This document shows, one piece after another, positions 8,109-17,270 of a stretch of DNA of 64,000 nucleotides. Origin of the DNA: an uncultured Propionibacteriaceae bacterium (GTDB lineage: Bacteria > Actinomycetota > Actinomycetes > Propionibacteriales > Propionibacteriaceae); assembly GCA_945911015.1 (NCBI GenBank), contig CAMDZW010000017.1, forward strand, positions 1 through 64,000, given 5' to 3'. Both the position numbers and the translations under genes were made by a program. The notes below the pieces were generated by a model. The model was not told the DNA's origin, made no database searches, and was given only the letters and a program-made list of their open reading frames with translations. Each line of letters begins with the position of its first letter. Within the stretch, counting starts at the first letter, position 1.

Positions 8109-9767
8109 ATGACCACCGGTGCCCCCGCCGGCCGAACCCTGCCTACCGTGCCTGTCACCCGACGCAACTTGCTCGCCACTGCCGGAGTGGCTTCCGCTCT
8201 CGGCGTGGTCGGCTGTTCCTCGGATGGCCCGGGATCGAACGACCCCGGTGCTGGCAGCGGCCGCGCGGCGACGGTCACCATGCCGACCTGGGCAGAGCCG
8301 GAAGGGCTCCCCGAACCTGACTTCCCGGGTGTCCCGGGCCGGCTGGCGGCCGCCTACCTCTCGTACCCGGCAGATCCGCCGTCGATGGCACCGGAGAAGC
8401 CGGCCGAGGGCGGCGTCATCAGCGCTGCCTACCCGATCTCCGGGGGAGCGCCCCCTCCGGTGGGTCGCAACGCCTACTGGCAGGCGATGAACGAGGCCCT
8501 CAACTGTGACTTCCAGGCGACCCTGGTCGGGTCGAGTGAGTACACCGCGAAGTTCTCCACCATGATCGCCGGGAACGACCTGCCCGATCTGATTGCCGCA
8601 CCCAGCACCTATCCGCAACTGCCGAAGCTGTTGGAAGCTCAGTTCACCGATCTCACCGAGTACGTCTCCGGGGACGCGATCAACGAGTACCCGAACCTGG
8701 CCTATCTGGCGACCGGGGCATGGCAGGAGTGCACCTACAACAACAAGATCTTGGCGATCCCGCAGTCGAAGGAGCCGATGCCGTCGGTGATGTTTGCCCG
8801 CAAGGACATCGTCGCCGAAGCGGGTCTGAGCAGCGAGGTCACCAGCTTTGCCGAGTTCAGCGAGCTGTGTCGTGCCATCGCCCGCCCCCAGCAGAACCGG
8901 TGGGCCGTCGGCAGCGTGCCGGGCCTGGTCAACTTCGTGATGTCGATGCTGGGTTTGCCGAATCCATGGATCGAAGAGGGTGGCGAGTTCACCCACCAGA
9001 TCGAGACCGAGGAGTATCAGCAGGCCCTCGCCGAGGTCACGAGGCTGTGGGCAGATGGCCTGGTCCATCCCGATGCTCTGGCCTCCGACACGATCCAGCA
9101 GAAGAACTGGCTGGTGTCGGGTGCCTGTGGCCTGCATTGGGACGGGATCGGCGCCTGGACCGATGACGTGTTCAAGACCAACGGATTGGCCGACAACCTG
9201 ACCTGCATCGTGCCGCCCGGCTTCGACGGCGGTCCGGGCAGCTCGGCGATCAGCAAACCGATCTTCCGACGGATGCTGATGACCAAGACCGAGCCCGATC
9301 GCGTACGGGAACTGCTGCGCTTCCTCGACTATCTGTATGCCCCGTTCGGATCCAAGGAGTACGTGCTCAAGACCTACGGTGTCGAAGGGGTCGACTACAC
9401 CCTTGACGGGTCCGAGCCGATCCCCACCGAGCAGGGAATCACCGAGACCGCATTGATGATGCGTTATGTCGGCACACCGCCGGTCGTCACCTACACCGCC
9501 GGACAGCCTGAGGTCACCAAGGCCCGCTACAACTACGGCGCAGCCATCCAGGACATCATTGTCGACGACCCAACCGTCGGGCTGTACTCGGATGCCGAAC
9601 AGGCCAAGTCCACCGAGCTGACCTCGGTCATCACCGATGGAGTCGGCAAGATTGTCCAGGGCAACGATCCGATCGAATCCTTCTCCCAGGTCGTCGACAC
9701 CTGGCGGGCTCAAGGCGGCGACGAGATCCGCGAGGAACTCGCCCAAGCACTTCAGGACAAGGGCTGA
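8109..9767 (+). CDS. Tat-exported lipoprotein, extracellular solute-binding protein (paralog 1)
   Basis: 552-residue ABC-type solute-binding protein. The start at 8109 follows aggagaac and gives a Tat signal with TRRNLLAT and a lipobox VVGC, so it should be exported folded and lipid-anchored outside the membrane. The mature part matches the large LipO/YtcQ-like sugar-binding group: YWQAMNEALN, KFSTMIAGNDLPDL, FTDLTEYVSGDAINEYPNL. It aligns along its length with the proteins at 24295 and 52644. No permease or ATPase gene is nearby. The following esterase gene starts 48 bp later and is probably co-transcribed. Confidence 0.92.
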   Translation: MTTGAPAGRTLPTVPVTRRNLLATAGVASALGVVGCSSDGPGSNDPGAGSGRAATVTMPTWAEPEGLPEPDFPGVPGRLAAAYLSYPADPPSMAPEKPAEGGVISAAYPISGGAPPPVGRNAYWQAMNEALNCDFQATLVGSSEYTAKFSTMIAGNDLPDLIAAPSTYPQLPKLLEAQFTDLTEYVSGDAINEYPNLAYLATGAWQECTYNNKILAIPQSKEPMPSVMFARKDIVAEAGLSSEVTSFAEFSELCRAIARPQQNRWAVGSVPGLVNFVMSMLGLPNPWIEEGGEFTHQIETEEYQQALAEVTRLWADGLVHPDALASDTIQQKNWLVSGACGLHWDGIGAWTDDVFKTNGLADNLTCIVPPGFDGGPGSSAISKPIFRRMLMTKTEPDRVRELLRFLDYLYAPFGSKEYVLKTYGVEGVDYTLDGSEPIPTEQGITETALMMRYVGTPPVVTYTAGQPEVTKARYNYGAAIQDIIVDDPTVGLYSDAEQAKSTELTSVITDGVGKIVQGNDPIESFSQVVDTWRAQGGDEIREELAQALQDKG

Positions 9768-9815
9768 CGGCACCATCGGGGTGCGGCCGACACCACTCAA
9801 CCGGGTAAGGACATC

Positions 9816-11744
9816 ATGCGCAGGACCTCCGCGTTCACCTTCGGTGACCACGTCGACGGCAACTACGACGTCGCCGAACAACTTCGACGGCAGCTGATCG
9901 GCCGTACCCACGAAGCGCTGGAGCGTGGTCGCACTCGCAAGGCCCAGATTTCAACTCTGGAAGAGCTTTCGGCTCACCAGGAACGCTTGACCGCGATCGC
10001 CCGGGCCAGCGTCGGTGAGCTGCCCGAGGGCCGTACTCCTCCGGAAGCTCGCTGCACCGGCAGCGTCGACCGTAGCGATCACGTCATCGACAAGCTCTTG
10101 CTGGACTGCGGGGACGGGCAGCTGATCACCGCCAATCTCTACCGGCCGACCGAGGCGCCGAAGAGCCCGCTGCCCGCAGTGTTCATGGCGCCCGGGCATT
10201 CACCGGACGGCAAGGCCGCGCCTCGCTACCAAGAGGCCTGCGTCATGTTGGTCCGGGCCGGTTTCGTGGTGCTCACCACCGACACGATCGGCCAGGGCGA
10301 GCGGTGGGACTTCCTGGATGAACAGGGTCGCGCCATGGTGCATCACAATGTGGTCCAACACGACTACATGGGCACCAAGGTCCGTTGGGTCGGGGACTCG
10401 CCAGCGCGCTATTTCGTTGCTGATGCTCGTCGCGCGATCGACTACCTGTTGTCCCGCGACGATGTCGACGAGTCCCGACTCGGGATCATGGGGAACTCCG
10501 GCGGCGGCACCATGACCACCTGGTTGGCGATGGTGGAGCCCCGCGTGGCGGCGGCCGCCATGTGTTGTTTCATCTCCGGTATTGAGGAGATCCAGGGATC
10601 GGCCCGCTCACAGGACTGCGAGCAGATCATCGTCGGCGGTGTCGCGGCAGGGGTGGACCACGATGACTTCCTGATCGCGATGGCACCACGTCCGGTCATC
10701 GTCGGCTCGAAGCGCTCCGACTTCTTCCCGCCGGAGGGCACTGCCCACAGCATCGCCCGGGCCCGGAAGGTCTTCGAGCTGGCCGGTGTCCCCGACAACC
10801 TCCAGCAGGTCCGCGATGACGGCCCCCACGGGCTCAGCCCAGTCGTCAACCGGGGAGCGGTCCAGTTCCTGGCCGAGCACCTCGGCGCCTCGCCGATTGT
10901 CGACGGCCCGGCCGCCATGCCCGAGCCACTGGAACCGTCTCAGCTGTGGGTCACCGAGACCGGCCAACTGGGCACATCCGGTTTCCCCGTACAGACGATG
11001 GAGCAGAACCGCCGACGGCTGGCGGCCGCCCCGGTGCCAGCGGTCGAAGAATCCCTGGCCTGGTTGAACGATCGTGTCCAGGCCCATCGCGTGCCGGACC
11101 TTGAGCTGTTTCCACGGTGGTTCGACACCGGGGCACACGGGGTTCGCAAACTCATGTGGTGGCCCGAGGTCGGCATCACCAACACCGCGGTCGTCTTCGA
11201 GGCCGATGAGCCGGAAGCGGTCGAGATTCTCCTGCTCGACAAGGGAACTGACTCGCTGGAGTCCCAGCTGACCCGTGCCCGGACCCAGCAACTCGCTGGC
11301 CGGACCGTGATCGTCGCCGACGTGCGAGGAACCGGAGGTGTGACACCGCGGGAGGACACGTTCCGGAACCTGGAGGCGCACTACGGGACGATGTTCCGCT
11401 TCGTCAACGAACTGATTGCTCTGGACGACAGCCTGACCGCTGGCCGGCTGTTCGATGTGCTCAGGATCCTTGACCTGATTGCCGATCCTGAAGGCCTGGG
11501 CCTGACCGGGGTGCCGATCGAGTTGGTCGGGGAGGGGCATGGCGCCTTCCACGCCCTCGCGGCAGGAGCACTGTCGGACCAGTTCAGCACGGTGCGGCTG
11601 TTGACCGAGCCCTTTGACCCGGCAGAGACCGTGGCACACGACCTGTACGGCACCGAGCGGGACTTCCTGCTGGTCGTGCCCGGGATGGCACAGCACTGCC
11701 CGCAGGAGAACCTGCGGGCAGCACTGGGGAGTCGTCTCGCCTGA
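9816..11744 (+). CDS. Alpha/beta hydrolase, acetyl-xylan-esterase (AXE1)-like
   Basis: 642 residues. The first half is an alpha/beta-hydrolase: FMAPGHSPDGKAAPRYQE forms the oxyanion region, GIMGNSGGG (about residues 225-233) holds the nucleophile Ser, APRPVIVGSKRSDFF is the strand before the acid region, and DDGPHG supplies the catalytic His. The second half (about 380-642) repeats hydrolase-like segments (TVIVADVRGTGG, IELVGEGHGAFHA) but has no clear nucleophile elbow. No signal peptide is seen, so it probably deacylates an imported sugar in the cytosol. It follows the first binding protein by 48 bp. Confidence 0.83.
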   Translation: MRRTSAFTFGDHVDGNYDVAEQLRRQLIGRTHEALERGRTRKAQISTLEELSAHQERLTAIARASVGELPEGRTPPEARCTGSVDRSDHVIDKLLLDCGDGQLITANLYRPTEAPKSPLPAVFMAPGHSPDGKAAPRYQEACVMLVRAGFVVLTTDTIGQGERWDFLDEQGRAMVHHNVVQHDYMGTKVRWVGDSPARYFVADARRAIDYLLSRDDVDESRLGIMGNSGGGTMTTWLAMVEPRVAAAAMCCFISGIEEIQGSARSQDCEQIIVGGVAAGVDHDDFLIAMAPRPVIVGSKRSDFFPPEGTAHSIARARKVFELAGVPDNLQQVRDDGPHGLSPVVNRGAVQFLAEHLGASPIVDGPAAMPEPLEPSQLWVTETGQLGTSGFPVQTMEQNRRRLAAAPVPAVEESLAWLNDRVQAHRVPDLELFPRWFDTGAHGVRKLMWWPEVGITNTAVVFEADEPEAVEILLLDKGTDSLESQLTRARTQQLAGRTVIVADVRGTGGVTPREDTFRNLEAHYGTMFRFVNELIALDDSLTAGRLFDVLRILDLIADPEGLGLTGVPIELVGEGHGAFHALAAGALSDQFSTVRLLTEPFDPAETVAHDLYGTERDFLLVVPGMAQHCPQENLRAALGSRLA

Positions 11745-11759
11745 CCGGCCGACCGGCGA

Positions 11760-12614
11760 TCACCAACCGATCGAGGTGAGGTACTCGCGGGAGTCGCGGA
11801 GACAGTCGAACGGATCGCGCCCGTAGGTGTTGTCCTGCTCGATGAAGAAGAAGTCGGCCCCTGCGGCCTCGGCTGCTGGGAGCAGCTTCGGCCAGTTCAT
11901 GTTGCCCTGGCCCACTTCGGCAAACTGGACGATCTCGCTGAACGCCTTGGCCCATGCCTCGTTGTCGCCCCGGGCCTGAGCCTCAAGCGCTTCCTGGGGG
12001 ACCGGCACGACCCGGTAGTCCTTGATGTGGATGAGCCGACAGACGCCGGCGTAGGCCTCCAACATGTCGAGCGGTGCCATGCCGCCCCGCTGCACCCAGT
12101 GCAGGTCGACCTCGAACTCCATCGACGGCGCGACCCGGCGGACGATGTCGAAGATCCGCTCGCCGTCGAACTGGGCCAGGTCGACGTGGTGGTTGTGGTA
12201 GCACAGCGTGATGTCGAGTTCCTTGAGCTTGGCGGCATAGGGCTCGCACGCGGCAGCCCACTCCTCGGTGAGGTGCTTGGCGGTCATCGCCTCGCGCGGC
12301 ATCATGCCGATGCGCAAGAAACTGCAGTTGAGACGACGGCAGTCGGCCACGATCTTGTCGAAGTCCCGGTCGAGGGCATCGATGATCGGGTTGGCCTTGG
12401 CCGCTTCGAGGGCAACGCTGAGTGCGCCGACGCTGACCCCGAGTTCCTTCACACCGCGCTCGAGGTCGGCCGTGTTCTCCTCGTTCATGGGGATCTGGGA
12501 GACCTCAACGGAGTGGAGGTCAAGGCCCTTGATCTGCTGCAGAACAGCAAACATGCCCTGTTCTGCCACCTGGTTCTTCACCATCATCATCTGGACGCCG
12601 AGTTGGATCGTCAC
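11760..12614 (-). CDS. Sugar phosphate isomerase/epimerase (AP-endonuclease-2-like TIM barrel)
   Basis: 284-residue TIM-barrel protein of the xylose-isomerase-like/IolE-IolI group. The metal-site strands are visible: LCYHNHHVDL (about residues 137-146), EVDLHWVQRGG (about 168-178), RLIHIKDYR and FFFIEQDNTYG with the terminal Glu ligand. The GTG start at 12614 is preceded by aaaggag. No signal peptide. It is convergent with the esterase gene (15-bp gap), so it is a separate unit of the same island and may process a sugar released or imported by its neighbours. Confidence 0.85.
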   Translation of the reverse strand: MTIQLGVQMMMVKNQVAEQGMFAVLQQIKGLDLHSVEVSQIPMNEENTADLERGVKELGVSVGALSVALEAAKANPIIDALDRDFDKIVADCRRLNCSFLRIGMMPREAMTAKHLTEEWAAACEPYAAKLKELDITLCYHNHHVDLAQFDGERIFDIVRRVAPSMEFEVDLHWVQRGGMAPLDMLEAYAGVCRLIHIKDYRVVPVPQEALEAQARGDNEAWAKAFSEIVQFAEVGQGNMNWPKLLPAAEAAGADFFFIEQDNTYGRDPFDCLRDSREYLTSIGW

Positions 12615-12711
12615 CGATCTGCTCCTTTGATCTCATGCCGAGACCTGACCTCCCGGCTGTCACCTCCACTCAATCACGACACTGTCGCCCCAGATGCAGG
12701 AGGATGGACGA

Positions 12712-13479
12712 ATGGACATGATCGAACGCGTCCGGGCCGACAACCCGGGGCCGATGACCCTGACCGGCACCAACACATGGCTGCTGCCCGGGGTGAGTGG
12801 GGTCGTGGTCGTCGATCCCGGTCCGGCGTTGCCCTCCCATCTGGCCGCGATCGACCAGTACGGGCCGGTGGAACTGGTCGTGCTGACTCACCGGCATCTC
12901 GACCACAGTGAGTCCGCTGGGACGTTCGACGTCCCCGTACGAGCCGTTGATCCTGACTTCGGCGAGCCGATGGCCGAGGGCTCGACCTTGCCCGGCGGAC
13001 TGGTCGTGCTGAGCACTCCCGGACACACCGATGACTCGGTGTGTCTGTGGCATGCGGCATCAGGGGCGTTGCTGACCGGGGACACACTCCTGGGGTCGGG
13101 AAGCTCGGTCATTGCCCACGGGGAAGGTTGCGTCAGTGATTCGTTGGAGAGCTTGGCGCGCTTGGTCTCGTTCTGCCGTACGGCCCAGGTGGCTCGACTG
13201 TTGCCCGGCCATGGGGAGCCAGTGGTGGGCGATGTCACCGCCCGGGTGGAGCACGACCTGAGACACCGACAACAGCGCTTGGCGCAGGTCACGGCGGCGG
13301 TCGAGGCCGGGGCCGGGTCGGTGGTCGAGGTCGCCGGGACCGTTCATCCTGGCGTGGAGGCTGGCCTGCAGGCTGCGGCGCAGTCGAGCGTGGCAGCACA
13401 TCTGGATCATCTGGGGCTGCTCGATCCCGATGACCCATGGTTGGTGTCACCTCGCCGCAGGGGAGAGAATCAGGCGTGA
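12712..13479 (+). CDS. MBL-fold metallohydrolase (Rv3677c/LACTB2-like)
   Basis: 255-residue metallo-beta-lactamase-fold hydrolase. The metal motif is THRHLDH (H-x-H-x-D-H), with STPGHTDDS, TGDTLLGSGSS and LLPGHGEPV as the later ligand motifs. The ATG at 12712 was preferred because aggagg lies 8 nt upstream; the in-frame ATG at 12694 lies before that site. The C-terminal helical domain matches the LACTB2-type endoribonuclease/hydrolase branch. It is coupled to the downstream rhodanese gene by GTGA overlap. In mycobacteria its ortholog lies next to crp, as it nearly does here. Confidence 0.9.
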   Translation: MDMIERVRADNPGPMTLTGTNTWLLPGVSGVVVVDPGPALPSHLAAIDQYGPVELVVLTHRHLDHSESAGTFDVPVRAVDPDFGEPMAEGSTLPGGLVVLSTPGHTDDSVCLWHAASGALLTGDTLLGSGSSVIAHGEGCVSDSLESLARLVSFCRTAQVARLLPGHGEPVVGDVTARVEHDLRHRQQRLAQVTAAVEAGAGSVVEVAGTVHPGVEAGLQAAAQSSVAAHLDHLGLLDPDDPWLVSPRRRGENQA

Positions 13480-14351
13480 TCGCGAAGGTTCTGTCGTTCT
13501 ACCGGTTCACCGAGGTGACTGACCCCGAAGCCGTACGTTTGTGGCAACGTGAGTTGTGCCGCCGACTTGGCCTCGGGGGACGGATCATCGTGTCCGTCCA
13601 GGGCATCAACGGCACCGTCGGCGGCGAAGTGGGAGCATTGAAGCAGTACCTCAAGGCCACTCGTGAGCTGCCTGTCTTGGCCGGACTGGAAGGCGCCTGG
13701 ACAGACGGTACGGGGAATGACTTTCCTCGGTTGAGCGTCAAGGTCCGCCCCGAGCTGGTCACCTTCGGGGTTGCGCCGACGATCTCGTTGACAGCGGACG
13801 GGGTGGCCGGGACGGGGGTCCACCTGTCCCCGGCCGAGGTGCATGATCTGGTGGATGCCCGGGGTGAGGACGTGGTCTTCTTCGACGGTCGCAATGCCTG
13901 GGAGGCGGAGGTGGGCAGGTTTTCCGGTGCCGTGGTCACCGGCGCCGAGACCACAGCGGATTTCGTCACCGAGCTGGAGTCCGGGGCGTACGACGCGTTG
14001 AAGGACCGGCCGGTCGTCACCTACTGCACCGGCGGGATCCGCTGTGAGGTGCTCAGTTCCTTGATGGCCGACCGTGGCTTCAGCGAGGTCTACCAGATCC
14101 AGGGAGGAATCCTCGCCTATGGCGCCGCGTACGGCGACGACGGCTTGTGGGAGGGCGCCGTGCGCGTCTTCGATGACCGCGAGATCATCACCTTCTCCGA
14201 CCGTGCCGCCACCATCGGGGAATGTGTCCGCTGCGGCAACGGCACCAGTCGCCATGCTGACTGCCCAACCCCACAGTGCAAGGCTCGGACCCTGCTGTGC
14301 ACCGCCTGCACCCAGACTGATCCCCGCTGCGCCCAGCACCAGCAGCCCTGA
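13476..14351 (+). CDS. trhO: Rhodanese-domain tRNA uridine 5-hydroxylation protein (TrhO/YceA family)
   Basis: 291 residues. The N-terminal acylphosphatase-like domain reads VLSFYRFTEV, GRIIVSVQGINGTVGG. The rhodanese domain follows, with the active-site loop YCTGGIRCE (Cys near residue 186). The C-terminus carries paired Cys motifs (CVRCG, CPTPQCKARTLLCTAC) that probably bind zinc. This is the TrhO family, which hydroxylates U34 of certain tRNAs. The GTG start at 13476 overlaps the MBL stop. Confidence 0.92.
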   Translation: MIAKVLSFYRFTEVTDPEAVRLWQRELCRRLGLGGRIIVSVQGINGTVGGEVGALKQYLKATRELPVLAGLEGAWTDGTGNDFPRLSVKVRPELVTFGVAPTISLTADGVAGTGVHLSPAEVHDLVDARGEDVVFFDGRNAWEAEVGRFSGAVVTGAETTADFVTELESGAYDALKDRPVVTYCTGGIRCEVLSSLMADRGFSEVYQIQGGILAYGAAYGDDGLWEGAVRVFDDREIITFSDRAATIGECVRCGNGTSRHADCPTPQCKARTLLCTACTQTDPRCAQHQQP

Positions 14352-14399
14352 GCCACCCAACCTCCCCCGTGCCACCCCACAGCTGCCCCACAGCTCAGG

Positions 14400-14454
14400 T
14401 TTCCGACCCAACGGACCGTTTTGAAACGATGCACGACGTCTTCTCGGTCGGAGA
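14400..14454 (+). repeat. 55-bp palindromic repeat, copy A
   Basis: Begins TTTCCGACCC and ends CGGTCGGAGA. Outer arms pair imperfectly; the core is GAAACGATGCACGACGTC. It lies between the rhodanese gene and the 3' end of the frameshifted DUF559 gene. Copies B (15580) and C (48762) are the same length and orientation. Confidence 0.85.
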
Positions 14455-14483
14455 CTGTGCAGGATGGTGGGCACCTTCCTCCT

Positions 14484-15487
14484 TCAACTGGGGCGGATGA
14501 TCCCGGCCAGCCGCCGGTGGAAGACGCGGTTGCGGCGGGCCGCGGGTGGCTCGGCAATCCACTGGCGTGCTTCGGGTGGAGCGAACTGTGCTTCGGCCCG
14601 AGTCGACATGATCCGATCCCGGACCACGGTGGGCCGGTGCAGGTCGGAGGAGGTGAATCGGGCAAGGACCAGACCAAGCCGGCGTGCGCCGTCTTCCTTC
14701 TCGAGATCGCGGCGATGCTGCTGCGCGGTCCGATGGTCGGCACCGTCGAACTCCATGACCATCCCTGCCTCGGGATCCAGCAGATCCACCTCGCCGGGGT
14801 CACTGGTGCCTGGTCCGGACACGATGTGATTGACCAACAGGATCTTGATTCCGCAGGCATGCGCGGCGAGGCGCAGCTTCGTCTCGAACGGTGATCGGAC
14901 CCCGAACTGTGCCAGGGGCAACGCCTGTCGAGCCAACCGGATCCCTTTCCAACCCGCACGTCCGCCGATCCATGCCGCGAAGTCCTCCAGGTCCATCAGG
15001 CCGGCACCGATCACAGAGTCAATCACCGAGACAGCTGACTCGACGTCGCCAGAGAGCCTAATGGCGTCGAAGGTGGCCCGTGGGACCGTGGTGAAGGCGA
15101 GTTCACCAGTGGTCACAACATCGCCATCAGGAAGCCGGTCGTAGAGAATCGTCGCTCCAAGGTTCTGGCGGGCACCACCGCCCGTCCCACTGCGAGCGGA
15201 ACCGGTGTCTGGGTTCTGCCGTCGGCCTCAAGTCCGTCGAAGAGCCCTGCTCCCCACCAACGCAAGGCTGCCCAACCCGTAACGGCCTGACCGGGCGAGA
15301 GCCGGCCGGCCTGGTTGACAATGCGCTGTTCCAGACTGGCGGCGGCGCCGGCCACAAGGTAGCGACCGTGGGTGGCCTTTCGGTACTTGCCGGTGGGCGG
15401 GGTCCGATTCCAGCCCAGGTCCGCCCTGCGTACGGTCGGACAGGGAGTTGCGTAGGGGGCTTCGTAGCTCCAGCGATGGCGTGTCAT
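14484..15487 (-). pseudogene. Frameshifted AbiEi-like/DUF559 nuclease-domain protein
   Basis: Two frames make one protein. The 5' frame (15487 to 15113) encodes a winged-helix-like actinobacterial N-terminal part ending normally around TQTPVPLAVGR, after which it reads noise. The next frame, open upstream of its nominal GTG at 15116, continues GGARQNLGATILYDRLPD and DVVTTGELAFTTVPRATF, the expected family sequence, then the PD-(D/E)XK/Vsr-like DUF559 domain with DLLDPEAGMVMEFDGADH. A one-base change near 15165-15190 would restore about 334 residues. It could be a real pseudogene or a sequencing error. The gene is bracketed by copies A and B of the 55-bp palindrome. Confidence 0.8.
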
Positions 15488-15537
15488 GCCAACACCATGG
15501 GGAGTTTGGTCGGTCGCCGTTCACCCCGTCGCCACAT

Positions 15538-15547
15538 CTGTGGACAA
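15538..15547 (-). promoter_or_regulatory. DnaA-box-like site TTGTCCACAG (copy 3)
   Basis: Minus-strand copy upstream of the frameshifted gene and 33 bp before palindrome copy B. Confidence 0.4.
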
Positions 15548-15579
15548 CATCGGGGGTCACCATCTGGCTGTGGATGACC

Positions 15580-15634
15580 ATTCCGACCCAAAGGACGTCT
15601 TTAGAACGTTTCACGAGGCCCGTTGGGTCGGAAT
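15580..15634 (+). repeat. 55-bp palindromic repeat, copy B
   Basis: ATTCCGACCCAA at the left and TTGGGTCGGAAT at the right are perfect 12-bp inverted repeats. Where copy C has G-C in the arm, this copy has C-G on both sides, a paired substitution that keeps the stem. Confidence 0.88.
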
Positions 15635-15670
15635 CTGATTGGGCGGGGGCGAATCTGATTGGGGGGAGGC
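15631..15670. repeat. Tandem 20-bp duplication next to palindrome copy B
   Basis: Units 15631-15650 and 15651-15670 both start gaatctgattggg and match at about 18 of 20 positions. The first begins inside the right arm of copy B. Confidence 0.75.
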
Positions 15671-15694
15671 AGGCTTGAGCAGCAGCGGCCACCC

Positions 15695-16372
15695 TCAGCG
15701 GGCGCGGCGCTCCACGCGGGCGACGTCGAGGATGGTGACCGAGCGGGGCTCGAGGCGGATCCAGCCACGGGTGGCGAAGTCGGCGAGTGCCTTGTTGACG
15801 GTTTCGCGGGAGGCTCCGACCAACTGGGCCAGTTCCTCCTGGGTCAGGTCGTGGTGGACGTTGATGCCGTTGCCGGTTTCCTCACCGAAACGGGAGGCCA
15901 GGTCGAGCAGTGCCTTGGCCACGCGTCCGGGGACGTCGGAGAAGACCAGATCGGCCACCACGTCGTTGGCGCGGCGCAGCCGGCCGGCCAGCTGCGAGAG
16001 CAGGGCCTTGGAGACCTCGGGATGGCGTGCCAAGGACTGCATCAGCACGTCATGTTCGAGGCAGCGGATCACGGCCGGAGTGATGGCCGTGGCGGTCGAG
16101 GATCGGGGCCCGGGATCGAACAGTGACAGCTCACCGAACATCTGGCCGGGGCCGAGGACGGCGATCAGGTTCTCCCTGCCGGCCGTGCCGCGACGCCCCA
16201 GCTTCACCTTGCCGCGGACGACCACATAGAGCCGGTCGTCGGCATCTCCCTCGTGGAACAGGACTTCGCCCCGGTCCAACTGGACGCTCGACATCGCTGC
16301 AGCAAGTTCGGTAGCGGTCTCGCTCGCCACCCCTTGGAATAGGGGGGCCCGCCGAAGTACATCAGGATCCAC
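15695..16372 (-). CDS. crp: Crp/Fnr-family cAMP-receptor-type regulator
   Basis: 225-residue CRP-type regulator. The cyclic-nucleotide domain has LYVVVRGKVKLGRR, the phosphate-binding-cassette-like MFGELSLFDPGPRSS (about residues 78-92) and a long dimer helix. The winged helix has LTQEELAQLVGASRETVNK. It closely resembles the actinobacterial Crp represented by Rv3676. The GTG at 16372 (VDPDVLRRAPLF) was chosen over an upstream TTG at 16411 because it matches the usual family N-terminus and has ggagagg upstream. It is divergent from nth, as in mycobacteria. Confidence 0.93.
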   Translation of the reverse strand: MDPDVLRRAPLFQGVASETATELAAAMSSVQLDRGEVLFHEGDADDRLYVVVRGKVKLGRRGTAGRENLIAVLGPGQMFGELSLFDPGPRSSTATAITPAVIRCLEHDVLMQSLARHPEVSKALLSQLAGRLRRANDVVADLVFSDVPGRVAKALLDLASRFGEETGNGINVHHDLTQEELAQLVGASRETVNKALADFATRGWIRLEPRSVTILDVARVERRAR

Positions 16373-16547
16373 GCGTCCGTAGCCTCTCCACGCTTGTGAG
16401 GCCGGCCCCAATGAAGTTGCCGGCCCGTCGCAGTTCAGCGGTTAGGCTACCGGTCGCGTCGCCGGATTGACACCACTGCAACCAAACAGAGACCTTGTGT
16501 TCGGCACTCGGACGGTTCCCGAAGACGTGGGACGTAGGCTGGCCGGC

Positions 16548-17270
16548 ATGGCGACCTCCCCTTCTGCGCGCATCACCCCCCGGCCCGAAACCGCTCTGGT
16601 CCGCCGGGCGCGCCGGATCAATCGGATCCTCGCCGAGACCTATCCCGAGGCACGCGCCGAGCTTGACTTCACCAATCCGTACGAATTGCTGGTCGCCACG
16701 ATCCTGTCGGCCCAGTCCACCGACAAGCGGGTCAACCAGGTTACCGCGGAGCTCTTCCGGCGCTGGCCGGGGCCGGTTGCCTTGGCCGGTGCGGACCGGG
16801 TCGAGATGGAGGAGCTGATCCGGCCGACCGGTTTCTTCCGGGCCAAGACCGACAGTCTGTTGCGGCTGGGGCGCGTGCTGGTCGACGACTTTGCCGGCGA
16901 GGTCCCGGGAACACTTGCCGAGCTGGTGACGTTACCCGGAGTGGGTCGCAAGACCGCCAATGTGGTGTTGGGCAACGCCTTCGGGGTGCCCGGCATCACC
17001 GTCGACACCCACTTCGGCCGGCTCGCCCGGCGGTGGGGGTGGACGGCCAGCAAGGACCCCGACACGGTCGAGGCCGAGGTTGGGGCCCTGTTTCCCAAGA
17101 AGGACTGGGTCATGCTCTGTCATCACGTCATTTGGCACGGTCGCCGCCGCTGCCATGCGCGCAACCCCGCGTGCGGAGCCTGCCCGGTGTCCCACCTCTG
17201 TCCGGTCTTCGGCGAGGGGGAGACCGATCCGGTCAAGGCCGCCAAGCTCGTCCGGGAGCCTCGCGGATGA
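16548..17270 (+). CDS. nth: Endonuclease III
   Basis: 240-residue DNA glycosylase/AP lyase for oxidised pyrimidines. The helix-hairpin-helix [13 protein letters not shown], the catalytic Lys in STDKRVN, the catalytic Asp in TVDTHFGR and the C-terminal 4Fe-4S ligands in [17 protein letters not shown] are all present. The ATG at 16548 begins MATSPSARI; an upstream in-frame ATG at 16467 would extend into the crp promoter region. The stop overlaps the next gene as ATGA, starting a nth-tlpA-nudix-HD operon. Confidence 0.97.
   Translation: MATSPSARITPRPETALVRRARRINRILAETYPEARAELDFTNPYELLVATILSAQSTDKRVNQVTAELFRRWPGPVALAGADRVEMEELIRPTGFFRAKTDSLLRLGRVLVDDFAGEVPGTLAELVTLPGVGRKTANVVLGNAFGVPGITVDTHFGRLARRWGWTASKDPDTVEAEVGALFPKKDWVMLCHHVIWHGRRRCHARNPACGACPVSHLCPVFGEGETDPVKAAKLVREPRG

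Noticed and set aside
14400..15634. Palindrome copies as integron attC sites
   Set aside because: Length fits, but the outer R'/R'' boxes lack clear RYYYAAC/GTTRRRY ends, extrahelical bases are not evident and no integrase is present.
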